The notes under the pieces were generated by a model. That model did not search any database and was not told the DNA's origin. It was given only the letters and a program-made list of their open reading frames with translations. Source: an uncultured Intestinimonas sp. (GTDB lineage Bacteria > Bacillota > Clostridia > Oscillospirales > Oscillospiraceae). From it: a DNA stretch of 64,000 bases. A program made the translations under genes and the position numbers. The stretch lies in the NCBI RefSeq assembly GCF_944387245.1, contig NZ_CALXEE010000001.1:1-64000 (forward strand), read 5' to 3'. This document shows, piece after piece, positions 34,674 through 43,104 of the stretch (positions within the stretch are counted from its first letter, which is position 1; the number at the start of each line of letters is the position of its first letter).

Positions 34674-35363
34674 ATGATACGTCTTATCGATGTACAAAAG
34701 ACCTATGACAACGGTACCCGGGCGCTCAAGGGCATCTCCATGAAGATTGAGGATGGGGAATTTGTCTTTTTGGTGGGGCCTTCCGGATCTGGAAAGTCCA
34801 CCATTCTGAAGATTATTACCGGCGAGGTGACCTGCTCCGGGGGACGCATCATGGTCAACGGGTATAACATGAACAACATCCGCCCACGACAGATCCCATA
34901 CATGCGCCGGACCCTGGGGGTCATCTTCCAGGATTTCCGTCTCATCGAGAAAAAGACGGTAGAGGAGAATCTGACCTTCGTCATGCGGGTGGTGGGGGCC
35001 TCCCCCCGGGAGATCCGGAAGCGGGTGCCCTACGTCCTGCAGCTGGTGGGCCTGGACCACAAAGGGGACCGGCTCCCCACAGAGCTTTCCGGCGGTGAAC
35101 AGCAGCGTGTGGCCATCGCCCGGGCCCTGGTGAACAACCCACAGGTCATCGTGGCCGATGAGCCCACCGGCAATCTGGACCCCCAGCGCTCCCTGGAGAT
35201 CATGATGCTGTTGGAGAAGATCAATGAGCTGGGCACTACCGTCATGGTTGTGACCCACGAGAAGGAACTGGTCAACCGCTTCTCCAAACGAGTGGTGGCC
35301 ATTGAGAGCGGCCGGATCATCAGCGACGGAATGGGTGGGTATTACAACAATGAGTCAGTATAA
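34674..35363 (+). CDS. ftsE: Cell division ATP-binding protein FtsE
   Basis: 229 aa. ABC ATPase with Walker A GPSGSGKST (35-43), signature LSGGEQQRVAIARAL, Walker B VIVADEPTGNLDP. With FtsX it forms a type VII ABC complex that does not transport but activates cell-wall hydrolases. ATG 34674 with GAGG 7 bases upstream. It overlaps ftsX by 14 bases. Confidence 0.95.
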   Translation: MIRLIDVQKTYDNGTRALKGISMKIEDGEFVFLVGPSGSGKSTILKIITGEVTCSGGRIMVNGYNMNNIRPRQIPYMRRTLGVIFQDFRLIEKKTVEENLTFVMRVVGASPREIRKRVPYVLQLVGLDHKGDRLPTELSGGEQQRVAIARALVNNPQVIVADEPTGNLDPQRSLEIMMLLEKINELGTTVMVVTHEKELVNRFSKRVVAIESGRIISDGMGGYYNNESV

Positions 35364-36243
35364 TATGGGTTATCACATGAAAGAGGGCTTCCACAGCATC
35401 TTCACCCACGGCCTGATGTCCTTTGCCGCCGTGTGTATGATCGTGGCTTGCCTCATCATCATGGGCTCCTTTTCCCTTGTGGCAGTCAACCTGGACAACA
35501 CCCTGGGAGATCTGGAGGCCCAGAACGAATTTACCGCCTATGTGGACGACAGCCTAACCGAGGCACAGGCCCGGGCCCTCCAGTCTAAACTGGAGGCGGT
35601 CCCCAATGTGGACTCTGTGACCTTCGTAACAGCGCAGCAGGCGCTGGAGAATTACAAGCAGCGCTATGTGGACAGCGAGTACGCCGAGCTCTTCGACCTG
35701 CCGTCGGAGGTCTTGCGCCACCGCTATCAGATCCATGTGGTGGACATCGAAAAGCTGGCCCAGACGGTCAAGGAAGTGGAGCAGGTGGACGGCATCGCCA
35801 AGACCCAGGCCGCCCTGGACGTGGCCCAGGGCTTCGTCACCGTCCGGAATGTGGCAGGCGCAGTGGCGTGGATTCTGATCCTGATGCTGCTTATCATTTC
35901 CCTCTTTATCATCGCCAACACCATCAAGTTGGCTACCTTCCACCGCCGGGAGGAGATCGCCATCATGAAGATGTGCGGCGCTACAAACTGGTTCGTCCGA
36001 TGGCCGTTCATCTTTGAAGGTATGATCCTGGGCCTCATCGGCGCATTGCTGGCCTTCTTCCTCCAGTGGGGAATTTACAGCCTGATTGTCACCGCTATCA
36101 CCGAGTACGGCGGGCTGCAGCTCATTGCCATCGTCCCCTTTAAGACCCTGGCCCTCCGGGTGCTGGGGGCCTTTGCGGCGGCCGGCCTGGCCATTGGTGC
36201 CGGCGGCAGTCTGTTGGCCATCCGCAAGTTCCTGCAGGTGTGA
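35350..36243 (+). CDS. ftsX: Cell division protein FtsX
   Basis: 297 aa. Four membrane segments: TM1 (about 22-45), a large extracytoplasmic domain (about 50-165; the hydrolase-binding part), then three TMs at the C-terminus (VAWILILMLLIISLFIIANTIKLATFHRREEIAIMKMCGA motif region). Start ATG 35350 inside ftsE. The following M23 peptidase with a coiled coil is the probable FtsX-controlled hydrolase. Confidence 0.94.
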   Translation: MSQYNMGYHMKEGFHSIFTHGLMSFAAVCMIVACLIIMGSFSLVAVNLDNTLGDLEAQNEFTAYVDDSLTEAQARALQSKLEAVPNVDSVTFVTAQQALENYKQRYVDSEYAELFDLPSEVLRHRYQIHVVDIEKLAQTVKEVEQVDGIAKTQAALDVAQGFVTVRNVAGAVAWILILMLLIISLFIIANTIKLATFHRREEIAIMKMCGATNWFVRWPFIFEGMILGLIGALLAFFLQWGIYSLIVTAITEYGGLQLIAIVPFKTLALRVLGAFAAAGLAIGAGGSLLAIRKFLQV

Positions 36244-36274
36244 CCTGCACCGACCTGGGAAAGGAGAAACGAAC

Positions 36275-37555
36275 GTGTCCGAAGCAAAGCGTGTCCCCAA
36301 GAAAGCGGCGGCCAAACGCCCCAAGCGGGACTGGCATAAAACTGTGGTGGCGCTGCTGGCCCTGCTGATGGCGCTGCTGATGATCCTGCCCATGGTGACC
36401 ATGGTGTTCCAGACGGCGGGGGCCGCCACCCAGGAGGAGCTCCAGTCGCAGATCGATGCGGGAAAGTCCCAGGTGGCCGATCTGAACGACCAGATTGACG
36501 CCCTGGGGGAGCAGCTGGACAGCATCCAGAACGACAAGAATCAGGCTCTGCAACAAAAAAGTCTACTGGAGCAGCAGATCAATGCTCTTACCGAAAGCAT
36601 CAACGGCGTCAGTGCCACCATCGCCCAGTACGACCAGCTCATCGCCGAGAAGGAGACACAGGTGGCCGAGACCCAGGCCAAGGAGGAGGAACAGTATGCC
36701 CTCTTCTGTAAACGGGTGCGGGTGATGGAGGAGATGGGCACTGTCTCCTACTGGGATATCCTGTTCGGGGCCTCCAGCTTCTCCGATCTGCTGGATCGGG
36801 CCACCATGGTCAGCGAGATCATGGACTATGACAATCAGATCATGGACGAGCTGGCGGCCACCCGTCAGGAGCTCCAGACCCAGCAGGAGAGCCTGGAGGC
36901 CTCCCGCGCCGACCAGCAGGCCCAGAAGGACGAGCTGGAGGGTCAGAAGAGCGAGCTGAACGCCAAAAAGACAGAGGTGGACCAGCTGATTGAGAGCATC
37001 AAGGCGGACGAGTCCAAGCTGGAGCAGGCGGAGGCCGAGCTGAAGGCGGAGGCCGACCGCATCGATGCCCAGATCGTTCAGAAGCAGAAGGAGCTCCAGT
37101 CCCTCATCGCCGCCGGACAGATCAGCTTTGATCCCGGTTCCGGCTGGCAGTGGCCGGTCCCCGGGTACTACACCATTACCTCCACGTTCGGACCCCGAAT
37201 CCACCCCATCACCGGGCGGCCAGGCAACCACACCGGCACCGATATCGCCGCCCCCGGCGGCACCAAGATTCTGTCGGCCCGGGGCGGTGTGGTGACCATC
37301 TCTACTTATAACAGCTCCTATGGCAACTACGTGGTGGTCCAGCACGACAACGGCATCTCCACCCTCTACGCCCATATGAATTCCCGGGCGGTCTCCGAGG
37401 GCGATGTGGTGACCCAGGGCCAGGTGCTGGGTTACGTGGGCACCACCGGCTCCTCTACCGGCAACCACCTGCACCTGGAGTTCCGGGTCAACGGCAGCCG
37501 GACCGACGCGCTGAACTATTATCCGTCGCTGGCCGGTCAGTTCCGTTACAGCTGA
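36275..37555 (+). CDS. Murein hydrolase activator / M23 peptidase with coiled coil (EnvC/CwlO-like role)
   Basis: 426 aa. GTG 36275 with GGAAAGGAG upstream. Basic N-terminus and membrane anchor or signal (about 22-48), a long coiled coil (about 52-285, Gln/Glu/Lys rich) and a C-terminal LytM domain (about 300-420) with HTGTDIAAPGGT (His and Asp ligands) and HLHLEF, so the zinc site is intact and it is probably an active endopeptidase. Coiled-coil-M23 proteins next to ftsEX are partners of FtsX, coupling septal peptidoglycan cleavage to ATP hydrolysis. Confidence 0.92.
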   Translation: MSEAKRVPKKAAAKRPKRDWHKTVVALLALLMALLMILPMVTMVFQTAGAATQEELQSQIDAGKSQVADLNDQIDALGEQLDSIQNDKNQALQQKSLLEQQINALTESINGVSATIAQYDQLIAEKETQVAETQAKEEEQYALFCKRVRVMEEMGTVSYWDILFGASSFSDLLDRATMVSEIMDYDNQIMDELAATRQELQTQQESLEASRADQQAQKDELEGQKSELNAKKTEVDQLIESIKADESKLEQAEAELKAEADRIDAQIVQKQKELQSLIAAGQISFDPGSGWQWPVPGYYTITSTFGPRIHPITGRPGNHTGTDIAAPGGTKILSARGGVVTISTYNSSYGNYVVVQHDNGISTLYAHMNSRAVSEGDVVTQGQVLGYVGTTGSSTGNHLHLEFRVNGSRTDALNYYPSLAGQFRYS

Positions 37556-37605
37556 TCTGAGCGGTCCACAGATTTCCTTGTAATTACAATATGGCAGGAA
37601 GGGAG

Positions 37606-37635
37606 GAGACGGGGCGAGAGCCCCGTCTCTGCTCT
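37606..37635 (+). terminator. Hairpin between the M23 gene and ctpA
   Basis: GAGACGGGG/CCCCGTCTC around a 6-base loop, then CTCTTTTAT. Confidence 0.65.
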
Positions 37636-37655
37636 TTTATAAGGAGGCCTCTGCG

Positions 37656-38825
37656 TTGAAAGAGAAGCGTTTTTCCCTGTTGGCGCTGGTGGTCACCGCC
37701 CTGCTGGCGGCGGCGGTGACAGTAGCCGTCCTGGCTGGGGCGGCCTGGGTGCTCTTGGGGCGGGCCGGACTGGGGATGGCACAGGCCATGGTCCTCATCA
37801 ACACCCAGTTTGTGGGAGAGCACGACATTGATAAAGCGGTGGACCAGGCCATGGATGCCCTCATCGAGGGCCTTGGGGACCGCTGGTCCTACTATATGGA
37901 CGCCGACGGCTATGCCGCCCAGCAGGAGAGCCGCAGCAACTCCTATGTGGGTATCGGCGTCACCGTCACCTATCCCGAGGAGGGCGGCATGCTTATCCAG
38001 TCGGTGACCGAGGGGGGACCAGCGGAGGAGGCCGGCCTGACGGCCGGGGAGCGGATCGTGGCGGTGGACGGCACCGAACTGACGGCGGAGAACCAGCAGG
38101 AGGGTACCACTCTCATCAAGGGGGAGGAGGGCACCCAAGTGGTGCTCACCATCATGTCCGCTGACGGAGTGCGCCGGGAGGCGGCGGTAACCAGGAGGAC
38201 AGTGGAGAAGCACCCGGCCAAGGGGGAGCTTCTGAGCGACAGCACGGGGCTGATTACCATCAAGAACTTCAACAGCCGCTGTGCCGAGGAGACCATCGCT
38301 GCCGTGGAGGACCTGGTGGAGCAGGGGGCGGAGCGGCTGGTCTTTGACGTGCGTAACAACGGCGGCGGCTATGTAGATGAGCTCACCACCCTGCTGGACC
38401 ACCTGCTGCCAGAGGGGGACATCTTCCGCAGCGAGACCAAGGCGGGAGCAAAACGGGTGGTCACCTCGGATGCCGACTGTGTGGACCTCCCCATGGCGGT
38501 GTTGGTCAACGGGAACACCTATTCGGCGGCGGAACTCTTCGCAGCTGAGCTCCAGGAGATGGACTGGGGCGTGGTGGTGGGAGAGCCCACCTTCGGCAAG
38601 GGCTTCTCCCAGCAGACCTTCCCCCTGCTCAACGGAGATGCCGTCAACATCTCTACTGCCCGGTATTACACCGGAAAGGGCGTCTGCCTCATCGGGACCG
38701 GCCTCACCCTGGACCAGAAGGTCACCCTGACCGAAGCGCAGAGCGCGGCTCTGGCCGCCGGCAGCCTGGCGCCGGAGGACGACCCCCAGCTTCAGGCCGC
38801 CCTGGCACTGCTGGAGGAAAACTGA
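37656..38825 (+). CDS. C-terminal processing peptidase (S41, CtpA/CtpB)
   Basis: 389 aa. One N-terminal membrane segment (8-35), PDZ domain (about 98-185; GIGVTVTYPEEGGMLI, GLTAGERIVAVDG), then the S41 protease core with the catalytic pair Ser290 (NTYSAAELF) and Lys315 (PTFGKGFSQ). TTG start with AAGGAGG 8 bases upstream. In many bacteria Ctp proteases trim cell-wall hydrolases or signalling proteins and often follow ftsEX-M23 operons, as here. Confidence 0.93.
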   Translation: MKEKRFSLLALVVTALLAAAVTVAVLAGAAWVLLGRAGLGMAQAMVLINTQFVGEHDIDKAVDQAMDALIEGLGDRWSYYMDADGYAAQQESRSNSYVGIGVTVTYPEEGGMLIQSVTEGGPAEEAGLTAGERIVAVDGTELTAENQQEGTTLIKGEEGTQVVLTIMSADGVRREAAVTRRTVEKHPAKGELLSDSTGLITIKNFNSRCAEETIAAVEDLVEQGAERLVFDVRNNGGGYVDELTTLLDHLLPEGDIFRSETKAGAKRVVTSDADCVDLPMAVLVNGNTYSAAELFAAELQEMDWGVVVGEPTFGKGFSQQTFPLLNGDAVNISTARYYTGKGVCLIGTGLTLDQKVTLTEAQSAALAAGSLAPEDDPQLQAALALLEEN

Positions 38826-38830
38826 ACCAA

Positions 38831-38866
38831 CGGCTCCGGAAGACCTGTGCTTCCGGGGCTGTTTTA
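38831..38866 (+). terminator. Terminator of the ftsEX-M23-ctp cluster
   Basis: 12-bp imperfect stem (38831-38842, 38850-38861) followed by TTTTAT. Confidence 0.7.
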
Positions 38867-38918
38867 TCCCTTGGATAAAGGGAAATGGAGGCGCATATCC
38901 TTTCCCGAGGTGAGTGAG

Positions 38919-39626
38919 ATGACAGGCCATATCGTACCCGGGTCGGGAAACCGCTTCCTGATCCGTCTCTCCCGGGAGAGGCTGCTGGGGCTGTCCCTGC
39001 TGCGTGGGGAGATACCGGGGAGTGCCCTGACGCCCCGGCGGGTCCGGCGGACAGCAAGGGCTCTCCGAAAGGCGGGGGTGATCCGGGTGTTGGCCCCGGA
39101 AGGATTTCCCCTCTGGGAGGAGGTGTTGGCCCAGGGGCTCCGACCGGTGGAGACGGGGGAGCTGTGCCGGGCTATGGCCGTGCCGATTGCCCTGGCGGCG
39201 CTGGCGGGGGACGGGGTGCCGCTCCGGCAGGCCAGCGTGACCCTGCAAGGGGACAGGGTCACCCGTGCCCTGCGGGCGGCGGCCATGGAGCTGTGTCCCC
39301 AGGTGCGTCAGCTCCTGGTGGAGGTCCCCGCCGGCGGCGAGGAGCTTCAGCGGGAGCTGAACCGGGAGTTCGGGCTGCCGGTGGTGGAGGGCGGGCCAGA
39401 GAGATGGACCCACCTGGCCCTGTGTTTCTCACCGCCTGGGGAGGGGAGAAGGGGGCGGATCGTGGATCTCTCAGGGGAGACGCCCGGGCTGGCGGAGTAC
39501 CGCTTCAACCTGCGGGAGGGCGCTCTTCCGGGTGACGCCGCCGCCCTGCCTCTGCTTGCCGCCCTGTGGGCCTCCGGCCGGCTGGAACGGGGCGATATTA
39601 CCGTGCAGGCCCATTTTCACACTTGA
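38919..39626 (+). CDS. Hypothetical protein (235 aa)
   Basis: 235 aa, cytoplasmic, Arg/Leu/Gly-rich and beta/alpha-like (RQLLVEVPAGGEELQRELNREFGLPVVEG). Looks like a P-loop-free Rossmann-type fold but no motif is recognised. ATG 38919 with GAGGTGAG just upstream; an earlier in-frame ATG at 38847 lies in the terminator. Its stop codon TGA is inside the TTGACA of the greA promoter. Function unknown. Confidence 0.6.
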   Translation: MTGHIVPGSGNRFLIRLSRERLLGLSLLRGEIPGSALTPRRVRRTARALRKAGVIRVLAPEGFPLWEEVLAQGLRPVETGELCRAMAVPIALAALAGDGVPLRQASVTLQGDRVTRALRAAAMELCPQVRQLLVEVPAGGEELQRELNREFGLPVVEGGPERWTHLALCFSPPGEGRRGRIVDLSGETPGLAEYRFNLREGALPGDAAALPLLAALWASGRLERGDITVQAHFHT

Positions 39627-39651
39627 CAGACTGGAGGAAAGTACATATAAT
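39623..39651 (+). promoter_or_regulatory. Promoter of greA-lysS
   Basis: TTGACA, 17-base spacer, TATAAT: exact consensus at both hexamers, 118 bases before greA. Confidence 0.85.
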
Positions 39652-39768
39652 ACAGAATAATGTAAAGGTATCACTATTTGCATAGCAGATTATGACCGAT
39701 AACGGTCTTTCCAGGGGAATTTACCCCCATTTCCGCCGGAAAAGGCGCAGAAAGGAAGCAGAAACAGC

Positions 39769-40248
39769 ATGGCGAAAGAGTATAAACTGAGCCCTGAGCG
39801 GTTCAAGGCGCTCCAGGATGAGCTGGTCTATCTGAAAACCGTCCGTGAAAAGGAAGTGGCCGACCAGATCAAGGAGGCCCGGTCCTTTGGCGATCTGAGC
39901 GAGAACAGCGAATACGACGAGGCCAAGAACGAGCAGGGCAAGCTCTACTCCCGGATTGCGGAGGTGGAGGGTATCCTCCAGAACTGCGTGGTCATCGAGG
40001 AGGCCCACGACGCCAACCACAATGCAGTGCGTCTGGGCAGCAAGATCACGGTCCTGGACAAGGAGTTCAACGAGGAGGAGGTCTACCAGGTGGTGGGCTC
40101 CCAGGAGGCCGACCCCATGAACGGCCTCATTTCTGAGGAATCTCCCTTCGGCAAGGCCCTGCTGGGCAAGGTCGTCGGAGATGACGTGGTGGTGGAGGCG
40201 CCTGCCGGCGTCCTGCGCTACCAGGTCTTAGATATTCAAAAGGCCTGA
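39769..40248 (+). CDS. greA: Transcription elongation factor GreA
   Basis: 159 aa. N-terminal coiled coil with the acidic tip DLSENSEYDEAKNEQ (residues about 43-57), which enters the RNA polymerase secondary channel and stimulates cleavage of backtracked RNA; C-terminal FKBP-like domain with SPFGKALLGK. Ribosome site AAAGGAAG. Operon with lysS 26 bases downstream. Confidence 0.96.
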   Translation: MAKEYKLSPERFKALQDELVYLKTVREKEVADQIKEARSFGDLSENSEYDEAKNEQGKLYSRIAEVEGILQNCVVIEEAHDANHNAVRLGSKITVLDKEFNEEEVYQVVGSQEADPMNGLISEESPFGKALLGKVVGDDVVVEAPAGVLRYQVLDIQKA

Positions 40249-40274
40249 GAAAGGCAAGACAGGAGGAACCCGAA

Positions 40275-41774
40275 ATGACAGAAGAGAAGAACACAGGCGC
40301 TCCCGAGGAGCTGGACCTGTCCGAGCAGAGACGCATCCGCCGCGCCAAGCTCAAAGAGCTCCAGGACGCGGGTCAGGACCCCTTCCAGATCACCAAATAC
40401 ATCGTCACTGCTCACAGCGCCGATGTGAAAGAGAAATTTGATGAGATGGAGGGCAAACAGGTCTCCGTGGCGGGCCGGATCATGTCCAAACGTGGCATGG
40501 GCAAGGCCGTGTTCTGCGATCTTCAGGACGGGAAGGGCCGCATCCAGCTCTATGTCCGCATCGACGAGCTGGGCGAGGAGCCCTTTGCCAAGTTCAAGAA
40601 GACCGATATCGGCGACATCGTGGGCGTCGAGGGCGAGGTCTTCAAGACCAAGCGGGGCGAGATCTCCATCAAGGCCCATAAGGTCACCCTCCTGTCCAAG
40701 TCCCTCATCCCCCTGCCTGAGAAGTTCCACGGTCTGAAGGACACCGAGACCCGGTTCCGTCAGCGCTACGTGGACCTCATCATGAACGAGGATGTGCGCC
40801 GGACCTTCGAGATCCGCACCAAGTTCATCAAGCACGTCCGTGCCTATCTGGATGCCCGGGACTATATGGAGGTGGAGACCCCCGTCCTCAACACCATCTC
40901 CGGCGGCGCCACTGCCCGGCCCTTCATCACCCACCACAACACCCTGGACATCGATATGTATATGCGTATCGCCACCGAGCTCCATCTGAAGCGCCTCATC
41001 GTGGGCGGCTTCGAGCGGGTGTACGAGATCGGCCGCATCTTCCGCAACGAGGGCATGGACCCCAAGCACAACCCCGAGTTCACCTCCATTGAGCTCTATG
41101 AGTCCTATGCCGACTTCCACGACATGATGGACATCACCGAGGGCATCCTGTCCTCCGCCGCCAAGGAGATCCTGGGCGACTACCACGTCCAGTGGCTGGG
41201 CACCGACATCGACCTGACTCCCGGCTGGCAGCGGCTGACCATGATCGACGCCGTGAAGCAGTATGTGGGTGTGGACTTCGACGCCATCAGCGACGACGAG
41301 ACCGCCTGCAAGGCCGCTGAGGCCGTGGGCATCGACCTGGAAGGCTGCGAGCGCACCTGGGGCACCGCCCTCTACGAGTGCTTCGACCAGCGGGTGGAGG
41401 AGAAGCTGATCCAGCCCACCTTCATCACCATGTACCCGGTGGAGGTCTCCCCCCTCACCAAGCGTTCTCCCAAGGACCCCCGCCTCACTGAGCGGTTCGA
41501 GCTCTTCATCAACCACGCCGAGTTTGCCAACGCCTTCTCCGAGCTCAATGACCCCATCGACCAGCGGGGCCGCTTCGAGCATGAGATCGCCCTCCGTGAG
41601 GCCGGCGACGACGAGGCCGGCATGATGGATGAGGACTTCATCAACGCCCTGGAGTACGGCATGCCCCCCACGGGCGGCCTGGGCATCGGCATCGACCGCT
41701 GCGTCATGCTGCTGACCAACTCCGATACCATCCGCGAGGTCATCCTCTTCCCCACCATGAAGCCCCTGGACTAA
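40275..41774 (+). CDS. lysS: Lysyl-tRNA synthetase (class II)
   Basis: 499 aa. N-terminal OB-fold anticodon-binding domain (about 55-150), class II catalytic domain with motif 1 (VETPVLNTISGGATARPF), motif 2 (RIFRNEGMDPKHNPEFTSIELYESYAD) and motif 3 (GLGIGIDRCVMLLTNSDTIREVILFP). AGGAGG before the ATG. Follows greA, a common pairing in Firmicutes. Strong terminator follows. Confidence 0.97.
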   Translation: MTEEKNTGAPEELDLSEQRRIRRAKLKELQDAGQDPFQITKYIVTAHSADVKEKFDEMEGKQVSVAGRIMSKRGMGKAVFCDLQDGKGRIQLYVRIDELGEEPFAKFKKTDIGDIVGVEGEVFKTKRGEISIKAHKVTLLSKSLIPLPEKFHGLKDTETRFRQRYVDLIMNEDVRRTFEIRTKFIKHVRAYLDARDYMEVETPVLNTISGGATARPFITHHNTLDIDMYMRIATELHLKRLIVGGFERVYEIGRIFRNEGMDPKHNPEFTSIELYESYADFHDMMDITEGILSSAAKEILGDYHVQWLGTDIDLTPGWQRLTMIDAVKQYVGVDFDAISDDETACKAAEAVGIDLEGCERTWGTALYECFDQRVEEKLIQPTFITMYPVEVSPLTKRSPKDPRLTERFELFINHAEFANAFSELNDPIDQRGRFEHEIALREAGDDEAGMMDEDFINALEYGMPPTGGLGIGIDRCVMLLTNSDTIREVILFPTMKPLD

Positions 41775-41808
41775 AGGTCCGGATTTTTGGGGAAATCCAA
41801 CGATTGTG

Positions 41809-41846
41809 AAACAGAGCCGCTGACACCGTCAGCGGCTCTGTTTTTG
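41809..41846 (+). terminator. Terminator of greA-lysS
   Basis: 16-bp arms AAACAGAGCCGCTGAC/GTCAGCGGCTCTGTTT around ACC, ending in TTTTT. Confidence 0.9.
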
Positions 41847-41891
41847 CCCTTTGCTCTCCCCGGGAAAGAGAAGGGATGTGGGACATTCATG

Positions 41892-41920
41892 TTGAGATTT
41901 TTACAACGATATGGTAAAAT
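41892..41920 (+). promoter_or_regulatory. Promoter of ddl-murF
   Basis: TTGAGA, 17-base spacer, TAAAAT, about 100 bases before ddl. Confidence 0.6.
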
Positions 41921-42019
41921 AATATATTCGTGAGAGAAGCGCCGAAAATCCAGTGTCTTTTCCGGCGTTTCCGCATATCCTGTCAGTGAGGAACCAATTC
42001 CGAGAGGAGTTTTGTCTGC

Positions 42020-43075
42020 ATGAAGATCGTGGTCTTGGCCGGCGGACTGAGTCCCGAGCGCAACGTATCCCTGTCCTCGGGCGTCATGGTGGCGGAGGCG
42101 CTGCGGAGCCGCGGCCACCGGGTGGCCCTGGTGGATCTGTATTTTGGCTTGGAGAACTGGGAGGGAACGCCGGAGGAGGTCTACGATGCCCCGGCGCCCG
42201 AGAAGTGGCGAAGGGTAGATCACACCGCTCCCGACCTGGATGAGATCCGTGTCCAGCGGAAGTGGAAGAGTGAGAGCCAGTTCGGTCCGGGGGTGCTGGA
42301 GTTGTGTGCCGGCGCTGACGCCGTCTTTTTGGCCCTCCACGGCGCCTGCGGTGAGGACGGCCGGGTACAGGCCGCCCTGGACCTCATGGGTATCCCCTAT
42401 ACCGGCTCTGGCCACCTGGGCAGCGCCATCGCCATGGATAAGGACCTGACCAAGCGCCTGTGTGCCCAGGCCGGAGTGGCTACCCCCCAGTGGAGGCTGC
42501 TGGAGTATACCGAGGCGGAGATCCCCACTCTGAGCCAGAGCCTGGAGCTCCCCCTGGTGGTGAAGCCCATGGACTCCGGCTCCTCCATCGGTGTGTCCAT
42601 CGCCCGCACTCCCGCCGAGCTCACGGCAGCTCTCACCTCCGGACTGAGCTTCGGCGGTAGGGTCATCGTGGAGCAGTATGTCTCGGGCCGGGAGATCCAG
42701 GTGGGCGTGCTGGAGGAGAAGGCCCTGCCCTCCATCGAGATCATCCCCAAGCAGGGCTTTTACGACTACGAGAACAAGTACCAGCCGGGGGCGGCGGTGG
42801 AGGTCTGCCCGGCGCCGGTGGACCCGGAGCTGGAGACCCTGCTGGAGGAGACGGCCCAGAAGGTCCACGCCCTGGTGGGCCTGGCGGTGTACTCCCGCAG
42901 CGATTTCATTGTGGATGCCCAGGGGAAGCCCTGGTTTTTGGAGATCAATACCCTGCCCGGCATGACCCCCACCAGCCTCCTGCCCCAGGAGGCGGCGGCG
43001 GTGGGCATCGATTATCCCACCCTGTGTGAGCGCATCCTCACCGCCTCCCTGGAAGCCCGGAAGGCCGGACGTTGA
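42020..43075 (+). CDS. ddl: D-alanine-D-alanine ligase
   Basis: 351 aa ATP-grasp ligase. SPERNVSLSSG (N-terminal substrate site), PLVVKPMDSGSSIGVS (nucleotide loop), the omega-loop FYDYENKYQ with the Tyr typical of D-Ala-D-Ala ligases, and FLEINTLPGMTPTSLLPQ (Mg2+ site). VanA/VanC-type resistance ligases differ at this omega-loop position, so a housekeeping enzyme is favoured. AGAGGAG before ATG. Followed by murF 29 bases later, giving the last two steps of UDP-MurNAc-pentapeptide synthesis. Confidence 0.93.
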   Translation: MKIVVLAGGLSPERNVSLSSGVMVAEALRSRGHRVALVDLYFGLENWEGTPEEVYDAPAPEKWRRVDHTAPDLDEIRVQRKWKSESQFGPGVLELCAGADAVFLALHGACGEDGRVQAALDLMGIPYTGSGHLGSAIAMDKDLTKRLCAQAGVATPQWRLLEYTEAEIPTLSQSLELPLVVKPMDSGSSIGVSIARTPAELTAALTSGLSFGGRVIVEQYVSGREIQVGVLEEKALPSIEIIPKQGFYDYENKYQPGAAVEVCPAPVDPELETLLEETAQKVHALVGLAVYSRSDFIVDAQGKPWFLEINTLPGMTPTSLLPQEAAAVGIDYPTLCERILTASLEARKAGR

Positions 43076-43104
43076 GAGAAGCAGAAAAAGGAGAAGGTCA
43101 TACT

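Noticed and set aside
42020..43075. Possible vancomycin-resistance ligase (VanA/VanC type)
   Set aside because: The Tyr in the KY motif of the omega loop and pairing with murF indicate ordinary D-Ala-D-Ala ligase.
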